Shown piece by piece: positions 1 to 11,900 of a stretch of 64,000 nucleotides of DNA. The first letter of the stretch is position 1. Every line of letters starts with the position of its first letter. Origin of the DNA: Tyto alba (taxonomy: Eukaryota > Chordata > Aves > Strigiformes > Tytonidae); NCBI RefSeq assembly GCF_018691265.1, contig NW_024881313.1:41863897-41927896 (forward strand), in the 5' to 3' direction. The notes under the pieces were generated by a model. It was not told the origin of the DNA and searched no databases. It was given only the letters and a program-made list of their open reading frames with translations. A program made the translations under genes and the position numbers.

Positions 1-1013
1 GATGGGTAGATGGCAAGGCTAGCAGATTTAACATTTCAGCTTCAAGGACTGGTAAGTCCTGCACCTGTTAAAGTGGTGAGCCTGTGCAACTGTTTTAAGG
101 GACAGAAAATTCCTCAGTTACACCATACTTTTTACTGTGTTCCTGGCTGTGTGAGCTGACACAGGCAGGATGCAGGAACAACCACATAACCATGAATGAA
201 ATGCAAAGAGTAAATTCATTCTGGTAACCTTGCAGTCCAGGGGCTCTCTGCAGCAGCACCTGGGCAGAGGCACGCAAGCGGGGACGCTGGTACCACAGAG
301 CTTGGTCCTTGCTAGTCAGAAAGAGGAGAAGAAAGAAAAGATCTTGAACTTGCTGCTTTTTCCTGTATATATTGGGGATTTTCATAGGCATGCTTTTCCG
401 TTGTTCTTTGATCTTCTCCACAGCAGGGCAGGAGTCTCAAGGATGTTCAATAAGGTGCCTCTTGAATCTCTCACAGGCCAGTGTTATCTAAACACACATT
501 TTACCTGTCAAGCACATAAAGCTAAACAACAATTAGTATGATACATCTGTTTTTCAACACCACAGCTGCAAGTCACTTGAGCGTGTTTACAATCCTTCTC
601 ACCAGTTTTCCATGGTATTCCCACGCTGGCTCTATGCAACTTTAATACGCACAGTTTTGGGACCTGGTTTCCATTGGGTATATCCACCTGCTTGCCATGT
701 GCATTTTCATGGAAGCAGGCAACTGTTTGCTTATTCTTAAGGGCTGTTATTCCCAAATGATGTCCATGTTTTCATCAGTGTAATTATTAAATGGGTGAAA
801 AGCTGTCTTTTAATGACCAGGTGTAGGTTTTCAGTGTGCTCATATGGGAGCAAGTTTTTGGCCAAACGTCACACTTATTTGAGGGGAAAAAAAGTTGGTA
901 AAAGTGTGCAGATAAAGGTTAACCAGGTAGGAGAAAATCGTGACAGGTCTGTTATACAGAATGATTCGGATACTAGATGTACTTATATGTAAGGCAGGTA
1001 ACTGCAAAATCAT
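1..1013. other. No recognised feature
   Basis: I see nothing in this stretch. The open frames on both strands around 95-541 are short and show no conserved motif. Confidence 0.5.
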
Positions 1014-1710
1014 TTATTCTGTATCACAAGGAAGGGACCTCTGGAGCTCATTTCATTCAGCTCCACCTTTGCACAAAGGGTCAGCTGGAGCAGGTTGCTC
1101 AGGACTGTGTTCGGCTGCATTTTAAGTATCTCCAGGGATGGAAGCTCTTGGCGATCTGTTCCAGTGCACAGTAAGTTTTACAGTTAAAAAGTTCTTTTTC
1201 ATGTTTAAATGGATTTTCTTACATTTCAGTTTGTGCCCATTGCCTCTTGTCATGTCACTGGACACCACTGAGAAGCATCTGTTTCTGTCCTCCTTATACT
1301 CTCTCATCAAGGACTTATATATATGGGTAAGAGCCACACTGAGCCTGTGCTCCAGGCTAAACCATCCCAGCTCTCACAGCCTCACCCGTTATGACAGACA
1401 CTCCAATTACTTAGCTGTCTTCACAGCCCTTCACTGGACTCACTCCAGTATGTCCATGTCTGTCCTTTACTGGGGAGCCCAGAACTGGACACTCCAAATT
1501 TGTCTCACCAGTGCTGAGTAGAGGAGATGCATCGCTGGCCTTGACCTGCTGGCAACTGCATTCTCCTAATGCAGTCCAGGATGCTGTTGGCCTTCTTTGC
1601 TCCAAGGGAACGCTGCTGGCTTATGTTTACCTTGTTACCCACCAGGGCCCCACCAATGTTTTTACTGTAAAGCTTTCAGCTTCCCAGCTTCTTTGCAACC
1701 AGTATCTTAG
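1014..1710 (-). mobile_element. CR1 LINE fragment, 3' part
   Basis: This is an antisense CR1 (chicken repeat 1) tail. The + strand reads ggaagggacctctgg near 1034, the complement of the conserved CR1 3' UTR, and continues through the phrase for the reverse-transcriptase C-terminus (tccatgtctgtcctttactg, near 1452) to about 1700. It is truncated at its 5' end like most CR1 copies, is diverged and has no intact frame. Confidence 0.85.
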
Positions 1711-3809
1711 AAATCAGAGGCCAAAACCCTGATGTGAGCTTGTGAATTTCAGTGTGATGAGCCACTAAGTGTGACTAACTCCATTCACAGCTGCATAAGC
1801 ACCGTTTAAGGAAAGATAGTATTTTCTATGTTCACAAGAAGTATGAGGTGGAGGTGTCACCATCAAAAGAGATGCTGAAAGATTAAAAAAGCTTTAAAAG
1901 CAGTACTTGAGGTCTGGAACACTGCTTCAATTTGGATAGAAATCTTAGATTTTTTTTTTTTTTTTTTTTAAAAAAAGCCAGAGATGTCTTGATTACAGTT
2001 ACATGGGAAGAAGTCAGATCTCTGCTGAATGTCTTTCTGGGATGCATGTTTGTTCCTAAGCAGACCTTCAAAGAGTGAGAACAGAAGCTAACTGGGAAAC
2101 TTTGTTTTGCAGTGGTTGTTTTGCATGAGGATGTGCCGATCCGTTATGACCCCGGTAGGAAAAGCACTCAGACTGTGTAAGGTATTTAAAATATGTATTA
2201 GAGCTAACATTATAAAGAGAGAATAGTATAGATAATCATATATCCTTTAGATGCAGAGAACCCCAAGTGATGTAGCATTGAATGGACCTCTGATCCACAC
2301 ACAGCACACCATGCAGACCTCATCTGTAGAGTAGGTTCTCCCATTTTGGCCATTAGAGCTAGTATAGGATTACAAGAAAACAATTCTATTAATCATTTAT
2401 ACTGTCAGACAGAAAGGATGTTTGCATGAGAATTTCTTGCCTCACTTTTCAACAAAGGCAAGGCCATGCAGGTGGCATAATCGCTGGTATGGACTGAGAG
2501 CTGACTGCGAGCTCTTCTATTACAAGATGCTGACTGAGTTTGTCCTGTAGGAAAGGGATCTGTGCAGCAAACAGGCCTGAATGTCATATATATGACAACC
2601 TCATGGTGCCAGGACACATAGCCTGTAAATGCAAGTTTCACTACGGTGTAATATCCAAGGAGAATTTCCTGAATCATTGTTCTAGGTCATATGTCTGGAA
2701 GGACTGGCAATGGGCACTGGATGCTGTAGAAAACTACATAAGCAAAGCAAGCAGTCTGATGCAATGCATGGGGGTAAAACAGGTGTCATGAAACCAAATT
2801 GAAAGAATAAACACTGAAAAAGAGGCAGTAAGTTAACCATCAGGAAATCTCTCTGTGTGGCAATGAAACTGAAAGCTGTAGGGGTTGTAGCAGTTGGGGA
2901 TATCTGTGATGTAAAACAAGATGCTACAGAGAAGGTTTTAAAATGACATAGGACGTTTGTCCTATAGAATTATTAGTGAGTCTTCGTTAGAGAAGAAAGA
3001 CAATCATGGGAAACAGGATAGCGAGATTTGATGGACCGTCATTTAAACAAAACAAAGACGTTAGCCAAAAAGTTGGAATGGATCATTGGTAAGTCACTGC
3101 CCACGTCAGTGCATATAAGACGATGCAATACCACACCTGAAACTCTTAGGAGCATCTGGTATCTTGGGAGAAAACTGAGGAAAGCTGGAAACTGATTTTT
3201 TTTCTTTTTTTATAAACACAGCTCTGTGGGAAAGGAAAGGCAAGAAATACTGCCAGAAAACTGCTGAGTACATAAACTGAAGATGCTGGTTTACTGATCA
3301 AAACTCTGCATTCCAAGGTGAGAACAGGTTATATGAAAGGAACAACTTGCATCTTACAGGCAGGCAGGTTAACTTTCACAGTTATGCTCTAGCTGGAATA
3401 GGCTGGGGATAGTAAACTAAAAATACAATAAGTCAAGCACTGTAAAGAGGAAAGAAAAAAACCAAATTAAATGTTCAACAAATTGATCCAGTGTTACACC
3501 AAACAAGAAAAATGTTAATTGCTCTTTACAGACGCCTAACACTACACTATAAGCAATTGAAACCAGAAATGCTAATTGATAAGGAATTTGGTGTAGTTGG
3601 CATTACTATATAACTAATACTAGTCAAGGTGGTTGTACAGCAAGCGAGACTTGGCAAATGACATAAGCCTTTGAAGTTACATGTTGAGTTAAAGGTGATC
3701 AGATAGCCATTACAGGCCTGACAATCCATTTGATTTAATGCAATGCTTTAACTATTAAACAGAAAGTTATACAGCAGCAAACAAATCGTGTGAGTTAAGA
3801 ACTGGTTAG
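1711..3809. other. No recognised gene; simple repeats only
   Basis: There is a T-run at about 1950-1969. Otherwise this looks like single-copy or fully decayed repeat DNA. Parts of 3380-3720 may be further decayed LINE sequence. Confidence 0.4.
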
Positions 3810-4500
3810 CATATCAAATAAGAGCCAGCTGTTGGATTTTGGCACTTCCACTTAGGTCCTAGGGGGGACAGTTCTCCAGCCAGTGCTGTTTGACACTTAA
3901 TTGGTGATTTGAAAGAAAATGTAAGATCTCTACAGATAAAATCTGCAGATGATGTAAAAAATGAGTACTGCAAAAAACAGTCATAAAGATAGGGTAACAG
4001 TGGAGAAGAGTGTAGCAGAGTAAGGCTGCTCAAATAGCTTCTGTCTTAAAGCAGTCAAGTTCAAACTTATGTGCTTGGGGAAAATGAAGGCATGTCACTC
4101 CTCCAAAGAAGACTGTGTCAAAATAATAATAATTAAAAAAGGTAAGTCTGGAAAGAAATTGGCTGTATTAGCGCACAAGCAGTTTGACTAGGACCCACTA
4201 TTTTAGACACTAAAACACAGAGCTATCCCAGCCCTGTAAATTTTACAGTTGAAGAATAAGACATAATATAACAGATCTATACAGGTAGGTAATCTGGGGG
4301 AAACATGCTGTTGATGTGAGAGACAGCAATAAGGCCCCTGATGGCATAGCCCTTTTTTTTTTTTTTTTTTTTTTTAAGTCTTGAAGGGAACAGAGAGAAA
4401 AAAAAGAGAATGTACAAGAGGTTCACAAAATTTATCTGAAAACTGGAAAAAATATTTTACAATGAGAAATGCAGAACTCCTGTAGTGATAAGGCAAGATG
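3810..4500 (+). mobile_element. Ancient CR1-like LINE remnant (reverse transcriptase region)
   Basis: Translated with frameshifts, 3900-3960 resembles the CR1 reverse-transcriptase core around the metal-binding FADD box (here reading IKSADDVKN). The copy is very decayed and is followed at 4353-4375 by a 23-base T run. It may belong to the same insertion as the CR1 tail that follows. Confidence 0.45.
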
Positions 4501-4544
4501 TAATGGCTTTAAGCTGCTTTTAGTGGTTTTAAACTAAAAGAGGG

Positions 4545-4785
4545 AAAATTTAAACTAGATATAAGGAAGAAATTTCTTACAATGAGGGTGGTGAAACACT
4601 GGAACAGGTTTCCCAGAGAGGTGGTAGATGCCCCATCCCTGAAAACGTTCAAGGTCAGGTTGGACGGGGCCCTGAGCAACCTGATCTAGTTGAAAATGTC
4701 TCTGCTCTTGTCAGGGGGGTTGGACTAGCTGATCTTTAAAGGTCCCTTCCAACCCAAACCATTCTATGAATCTATGAATTCTAAT
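4545..4785 (+). mobile_element. CR1 LINE 3' end
   Basis: This is a classic CR1 3' UTR: tggaacaggtttcccagaga near 4600, ggttggacggggccctgagc near 4658, and the terminal short tandem repeats attctatga / atctatgaa ending near 4782. Such microsatellite tails replace poly(A) in CR1. It is non-coding. Confidence 0.93.
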
Positions 4786-5109
4786 TACTTAGAAGGTTGT
4801 GAAGTGATCTCATTAGAATGTGTAAGTACATTTACTGAGCAAAAATGCTGGATGCTAAAGAGGTTTTTAATTGTCTAGGGGTTAAGGCACAACAACAACA
4901 ACACCAAAACTAGCAGCTTTAAACTGCAACAGATAATTCCAACTGAAAATAGGCGCATGCTTTTAGTGATGAAAGTGATTGGCTAACGATGTTACAGAGT
5001 GGTAGCTTCTCCAGCATGTTACAATTGACCTGGTTTGTGTAACAGATCATTGGAGGCCTATATGAAATTACTTGTCATATGTAAGTGGGCAGAATTAATA
5101 GTCCTTCAT

Positions 5110-5350
5110 GGCCTTCAATTTCATGACTGTGAATATATAGTGGATGAAAGTTGCAAAAGAGAAATCCATCAAAGGCTATTAAACACAAAGCCAATAGTTC
5201 TGTCACAGCAGGTCTCTGAATCGCAAATCACTGTGAGCTAGGAGAGCATTTGGGGAGGTATCGTTGTATGTCTACCCTACTTTTATGATCTTTTCTAGGC
5301 ATTCTGTGTTGGCCTGTCAGGAACAGGGTAAATGAGTCAGGTGTACTTAC
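5110..5350 (+). mobile_element. Ancient amniote CR1/L3-type LINE tail
   Basis: The segment containing aaatccatcaaaggctatta and, later, ttctgtgttggcctgtcagg matches my memory of the 3' region of old amniote CR1/L3 elements. Related pieces occur antisense at 12405 and 55110. It is highly diverged. The short open frame at 5035-5241 belongs to it and is not a gene. Confidence 0.5.
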
Positions 5351-7439
5351 GATTTGACTCTGTACCACCATTTTTGTGTAATTATCTGCAAAAAAAGGAC
5401 TAGATCTTTTTCAAATACATACTTTAGTTCATCCAGAAATATAAACTGCATGAGGATCATGATACAGAATTTACAGACAACAATATGGGGTCATGGATTT
5501 TCCAGAAAGACAAATTACCATGATTGCCATCTTTGACCTTGTAAAATGAGAAAATGCATACCCTCATTAGGTGTCTGTCATGCCTTCAGCTGTGCTTCCC
5601 CTGTCATGCTCCAGGAAAGTATACTTTTGTGTGTACTTCGCTTTCTTTGGGCTCCATGTCTTTGGATATTTTTCTTCCATGTCTTCAGTTGTGGTATGGG
5701 TAACTTGCTCTGTTGGATGTCCTAGGCAGGCTTACTTATCCTGTTGGAACAGTCTTTGCTGATCCCAGAGAAAAATGTACAGTATATGTTACAAATGTAA
5801 GAAGCTTTTGTCCCAGCTGCATTTCTAACTTCAAGAAACGGGTGAAAATAAACTCATCATCTTCTTACCTATGACGGAGCTGCTGCTCTATTCCTAACTA
5901 AAAGGTATACTTAAAAAAAAAATACAGATGTTGTGAACTCAGATATTGTATCTGGTCATGGTGTCCATCAGTCTTCAAGACTGGAATATAAATGATGTGA
6001 CTCTCCCATGCGAGGGGGGATGTGCAGCCTATCTCATCTGGGCAATGTGTATGGGGTGGTTTCCGCCTCTCCTCCCTTGGCAGTGCTAAGCGGTTGTGTC
6101 TGTGCAGTCCCTAGGATGACTGCACTCATCTCGGTCACAGCTGACAGGGTGCTGGATTTTCTCATTCCAAAGTGGTTCACAGTCAATCGCTCTCACTCTG
6201 GAGAGTGCAAGCTAACCACTTGCAGATGGTCTAGTCTGTTCCATAGAGAAGTTTTGGAGTTGCTGTTGGTCAGAGCAGATGACCAGATACAGAGGATGAT
6301 ATAATCTCGTCAACAGGTGCACATTTCCCCAGCAAAAGCAAGGTATTCTTGCTCAGCAGACTCCTCCACTCTTAACTTCAGCATGATGACTTCTTTTCTG
6401 AGGAACTTTCTCTCTTCTATTTGGCCTTAAGCATTACCTTGTCACACATCCATCACGAAACATATTTTACAGTACTGCCAAACTTGTGCAGGCTGCTAGT
6501 TTGCTCTCCTGCCAGGAGTTCTAGCCTAAATCACAAGGTGCTTTCTTGCAAGCTCTCTCAGGGCTTGCCCTTCGTGAGTCATGTACCTTAGCCAAGATAG
6601 TCATGCTCTCTTGCATTCCTTTTCCAGATTGTCCTTCCTGGATGTACCTAGCACTTAAATTATCCTCTCAACATGCACACTGAACCATTTCTTCCAGGAT
6701 GCTCAAAGGTGGCAGTTTCTGGATTACAGATAACACAAAAACTCATTTTTTCATTTACAACAGTGTTTTTCTAGTGTAAATAGCTGTAGCAAAAAGCTTG
6801 AAAATGTGACACATGAAAAATGCAGACTGAAAAAGCTGATGGCACATAAATATGTAGCCCCCATCTAAAAATACCCAGTGAGACGTAAATACACATGATA
6901 ATCTTTACAACACTTTATTTCAGCTTTTAGACTTACAACCTTTCTGAACACTTGGAGTTGGCAGACTTGCTTGGCTTCTGCTCATCTGGTTTTCCTTTTA
7001 AACGGGGTTGTTTCCTTTCACCCCTTTCCCACAGCTCCTTGGAGCATCACACACAATTGTTCACTTTCAGCGCTCATCCTATACAAACCCCCCTTCTCAT
7101 CTCTCATTGTTTGCAGTGCTTCTTTAACTTAAGACCAACTCTCTTCAGTGCTTCTTCAAATCATTTTTTGAAAGTGGACATCACAGAAGTGTATGTCTTG
7201 CACTGGAAATAGTTTTTCTTTTCCCATTATAATTGGCACAGTACAGCAGACCCATGGTCCGCCAAACGCAGTATCCTCGTCCCCCCAGGAGTTACTAGCT
7301 CCTTAAGAGAAGGCTGTCCAACAAAGGGTATAAAAATACAGGACAGTAACTCTCGGTACAGATTAGTTTTGAATTTGAAATACCAGACGTGCTTCCAAGC
7401 TCCTTCCCCCCACGTCCACTCCCGATATACACGTTGCTG
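5351..7439. other. Apparently single-copy intergenic DNA
   Basis: This stretch has ordinary base composition, short random open frames and no splice-bounded coding exon or repeat that I recognise. A TATA-like motif lies at 7327 at the edge of the CpG island. Confidence 0.5.
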
Positions 7440-8990
7440 TTGTTCACATCACCGCCGACATTCTCGTCGACCCTCGGCGAACCGTCGTCCCCGGACAGCC
7501 CCGCCGCAGCGCCTGCCTGCGCCGCCCGCCCGGCACCGGGCGGCCGCGCTCCCCGAACGGTCCCTGGGGCTCTCCCCGGCCCGGCACCGGGGGCGCCACG
7601 CGCCCTCCCGCCGCCACCGGCGCCAGCCCCGCCGCCCGGTGGGTCCGCGGGGCGGGCCGCTGCTGGCGCCGCCGCCAGATGGGCCGGGGCCACGGGCAGT
7701 CGCTGCGGCCCGACGGCGGCCCGGGGCGTGGGCGCCGTGGCGGAGCTCGACCCGCCTGAGGGCCGGGGGGGAAACGGAGCGGCGCAGGGGGCCGGGGCCG
7801 GTCCCGCCGCTTTGCCGGGCCGGACGGCAGCGGCCGGAGGCGCCGTGGCGGCGCGGGAGGGCGGCTGTGGCAGCAAAGGGGCGCGGGGGGGGGCCGCGGT
7901 GGTAAGGGGCGCTGGGGGCTCTCCGGTGAGTTGGCGCCCTGCGGCGGGTGAAGAGGGGGCTGCGGCGGCGGGGGGAGGCGCTGTGGCACCGGGACTCGAT
8001 GTCGGCAGGGGGCTGCGGGCCGCGGCAGGGCGAACGGACTGCGGCCGCGACGCTGCGGCGGCGGCCGCGCAGCTCGCCCGCCCCTCTCCCGGGGCTGCCG
8101 CGCACACGGCCGATGGGCGAGGGCCCTCCGGCGGCGACAGGGCCGGGGGCGCCCGAGGGGCTGGAAGGGGACGGGCGCTGCCCCCGCCCGTCCACGGGAG
8201 GAGCTCCGCGCCGCACCGCCCCCGCAGAGCTGGGAAGCGGGCGCAGGGGCCGAGGCTGCGCCGTCCGCCCGTCGTGGACGCGGCGCTAAAGCGCGGGAGG
8301 CCGGAGAGCGGTCAGGCCGGAGGGGCGGCCGCTCTCGCGCCGGAGCCGTCCCCGCCAGCGGCGAGGGCGCTGCGGGCGGCCCGTCCCGGCACCGCGCTGC
8401 CGGCTGCTGCGCGGGCGGCGAGCGGCGCGCACTTTGCAGACGGTCCCTGCGCCGCTCTCTGCAGCGCCGCGCAGGCGCCCCGCGCCCGGCGCGGGGACGG
8501 CGGCCCCGGCGCGAGCGGGAGAGCGGCGCGGCGGGGAGGAGCATGGACGGGACGGTGAGCCTTGCCCCGGGTCCCGCCGCCCCCCCCCGCCCCGGGCTTC
8601 CGTCCGGCTCGGCCACGCGGCAGCGCTTGCCGTGGCTCTGTCCCGGCCACCCGCGGGACGCCTCCGCCCGGGCACTGCCCCGCGCCAGCGGCAACCCCCG
8701 GGCCAGGCGCGGACCCCGGGCACTGGCGCTGCTCCCGCCCCGGCGCTGCCTGCAGGGTACGCCCGACCGGGAGACCGGCGGGGTCCGGGTAGCAGACCCC
8801 GCGCCGCCGGTACGCCGGCCGGCGGCGCCCCTTCCCGCGGCGCTCGGTGGTCGCCGCACGGCTGCCGTGCGGAGCCGGGGGCTGGAACAGCCTGACGACC
8901 GGCGCGCCGCTCTCGCCGTTCTTCCCTTCGGACTCGGCGTTGCGCCGGTACAGCCGCTCACCCGGGCCCCGCCGGTTGTTCTAGCGCGTT
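7440..8990. promoter_or_regulatory. Large CpG island promoter
   Basis: About 1.55 kb of extremely GC- and CpG-rich DNA sits between AT-rich flanks. Several good + strand splice donors occur inside it: gtaagg at 7901, gtgagt at 7926 and gtgagc at 8555. A TATA-like gtataaaaatac lies at the left margin (7327-7340). Such islands normally mark promoters. In mammals the gene divergent from SMARCD3 is NUB1, so this could be a divergent promoter or a distal SMARCD3 promoter. I found no NUB1 coding exon in 1-7.4 kb on the - strand. Confidence 0.75.
8543..8554 (+). CDS. Candidate short first coding exon (MDGT) in CpG island
   Basis: An ATG in a strong Kozak context (A at -3, G at +4) is followed by gac ggg acg and then a consensus splice donor gtgagc at 8555. 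The upstream 100-150 bases are GC-rich with no obvious TATA box, as in CpG-island 5' UTRs. The exon would encode only Met-Asp-Gly-Thr and ends in phase 0. The next phase-0 acceptor I can identify on this strand is SMARCD3 exon 2 at 60997, so it could be an alternative SMARCD3 N-terminus. It could equally be the start of an unrelated gene or chance. Human SMARCD3 has an alternative short N-terminus, but I did not find its sequence here. Confidence 0.3.
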
Positions 8991-11900
8991 CCCCCGTATC
9001 CTCGGCCGAGCCGTGGTGGCTTTGCTGCCTCGCAGGGACCCAGCTGGCTTGGAGAGACAGGCAGAGGGGGAAAGCCCGTTACTCATTTACCACCCTCAAA
9101 TGTGGACTGCAAGCCCGCTCGGGAGGCTTTTCCCGCAGCAGGGACTGGGCTTCCCGGGGGACACACCAGCACCCGTTTGGAATCGCCCAGCCTGCCCTGG
9201 CATGGCCCTCTGGAGAGGAGGGTTATCTTCTTAATACCCTGTCCCTGGAGACACTCCACATCCCTGTGCTGTCCTGTGACTGACAGTCGTCTCTAGTGCT
9301 TCAGGAACAGCCAACTTTCATGCAGGAGATAGCACCTTTTGAGAGAGAGCATTTGTCTTGCTGCCTCTAAGTGCCCCACAGGTCTGTTTTCAGAGGGAGA
9401 TACGTAGTCCAAGATACAATCTCAGGACACACTGATCTGTATCAGTAGGAGACTGATGCTCTGCATGGCCTTCCAGAAGATCTTGACTTCCCACAGAGGC
9501 AAACCGTCTCACTTTGGTGCCACGAGCTTGCTGCTGGAGATTGCCGCTTCCTCCTTCCCTCCTGCTCCCTGGGGCCTGAACAATTCTCCGTTTCCTCTAT
9601 CAGCGTGGCCTGTGGAGGGACCCTGTGTGCAAGTTGCTTCTGGGCAAGACTGAGGTAGAAATTAAGTGGGGGCCTGAGGAGTAAGCAAGGTCATTTACCA
9701 GTTAGTATGGCGTACGGGTGTGTTTGTGCTGTATCCTTGCCTAGTGCTGTCAGCACTGCCCTTCTTGGAGAGACTGGCTTCATACTACTGCCCATCCAGG
9801 GGATTCCTGCAGCTTCTGAGAATAACCGCTTCCTTGGTGCTGCCTCAGGATCAGTTAACAACCTACTGTTTACCAGGGGGACACTGCCATGAGAAATGAG
9901 CCCATCTTCCATAGCAGAATCCCCTCCCCTCTGTATGTGAGGAAGAAACTCCCAGCCTGGCCTTGCCCCAAAGGCAGGGGTGTGAGATTCACAACACTGT
10001 CAGCCTGTGGTTGCCTCCTTTTCTGCAGTGCTGCAGTGATGTTCCCCTCTGTACCTCATGCGCCCTCTTGGCCCAGCCCTTCTCACTTGCACTACCTCCA
10101 GTGCGGTGTTCTGCCTCAACCACTGCTTTCCTGGACTCCATCCTTCTGTGACTTCAGCTCTGGTTTAGCACAGTTCACCATGATGTTCGTTCTGCCCTTT
10201 GTTCTTTCCTTGTTTACTCCCTGCTGGACCTAGAGCCTTTTTACTGTCCCTGATGGAGTTTACGCTTGTGTAAACTGCCTAGGCTGGTACTGCGATGCTC
10301 ATATTTCCCTTTCTTGCCTATCCATTCTTTGAGCAGTTGCTTCTAACTGCATGACTAGGTATGAGCTTATACTTGTGAATGCTGTGAATGCTGGTGTTCG
10401 CATCTGTTCTGCTGTAATGCTTCTTTTCTTCATCAACTACAGTAGGAAGCTGTCAGAAGCAGTGCTTTGTATACACAGGTGCAGCTGGCTCAGTTCTTCC
10501 CAAGGAGCAGCTCCCTCATCCTTCTTACCCTGGATTATTTTCTCTGGGACCTATCATGAATATGCAGACACTGGAGCTGCCTGATGATACCCTAAATCCA
10601 TGGGATCATTAGTTCTCCCAGTCTGCAGCTAACATTGCCTGCTGAAATGCTGGAGTGTTCCGATAGCCTTTAAGGATTTGATTTTTTAAGAATGAAAACA
10701 AGCTGACTTGGCTAAAGTTCCTGAACTGGCCTCCTTTCCCAACGGTTACCAAAGACGTCTGAGGGCATAAGCATAACTGAGACTGTCTATGTAAGAAGAT
10801 ACCCTTGCTCCTTGGTTAGGCCAGGCAAATTCCAGGGATCCCTTCCAATCTTAACCACCCTACAGTTCTTATTAGAGCATGCCTCAATATGTTGACAGGT
10901 TATAGGCAAGTGGTGTACCTTCTTCATGTTTTTTCCAATTTCCCCAAATGCAAGTGGCTCCTGTTTGTAAGTTGAATAGCCTGCAAGGATGGCCTAGTGA
11001 CTTGGCAACATAGACATGCCTCTGTGTGCAGTTGTCTGCAGAGAAGTCCCTAATCACTATGTCAGTCGCATCTTCTTTCTTGCCTTTTCCCTCTTTTTTT
11101 TTTTTTTTTTTTTTTTTCCCTCTCCCAGTTTTACTGCTTATGAAGTGTCACATGGGTCGGTGCTGTTGTAGGAAATTTTATTTATATTGTATAGTACTTC
11201 CCTCTCACTCGGTATGTACTTTCTCTTTTCAGAGCTGGACCCAGATGCATCCTCAGTCTGCTGTTTTAAAGCTGTTCCTGCTTCAGGTCAATGAGAGTAT
11301 CTGCTGCTAATTCACCATGACATAATATCTGGTCTCCTGCCCCTTCCTGTTGGATAAGTTTCCTGCTTCCTCTTGGTCTATACACATGTGACTCCGGGCG
11401 TTCATCAGCTACCTTGTCTGGTACAGGTAGGTTTTAGTCCTTTGAAAAATGACCTGTTCTTGAGTGGGAAGAATGTGTCTCTGCTTTGTATTGTGACTGG
11501 AAAATGTTTGCCTTTGGACATACGGAAAATGCTATTTTGTGAAATAAAGCCTGAACCACCTGCTTGCTGCTATTGACCTAAGCAGGTCCTTTTACTAGCC
11601 AACTACTTCTGTGATAGTTTCTGCTAGTGCTGACAGAGAAGGTGCTGATTAGGCAGAGTGGACTGGCTCAAAGCGAGTAACGTTAGAGAACGCAGTTGCT
11701 AAGATTTAGGCCTAACAGAGGAAAGAACGAAGAGTAGTAGTAGCAGCAGCAGGTATTCTTTTTGGTAATTCATTACTCCATTAGCTACAAGTAAACATAA
11801 TTAGACCTTGTCAGATGGTTATTGATTTGTAGGGTTATCATGCTTCTCACAGCAGGCTTAAATTAGCGTGATTAGCTCTTCCCAGCTGGTAGACTTCTCC

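Noticed and set aside
2113..2154. Possible 42-nt micro-exon between ttttgcag and gtagga
   Set aside because: The upstream pyrimidine tract is weak, the 14 encoded residues match nothing I know, and no partner exon is seen.
1..7300. NUB1 first coding exon on the minus strand
   Set aside because: Expected from mammalian gene order, but no matching start or peptide was found.
7295..8961. Long open frames on both strands (up to 505 codons) in the first CpG island
   Set aside because: Composition is almost only Ala, Arg, Gly and Pro, frames overlap on both strands, and no domain is visible. GC-rich DNA lacks stop codons, so these are expected by chance.
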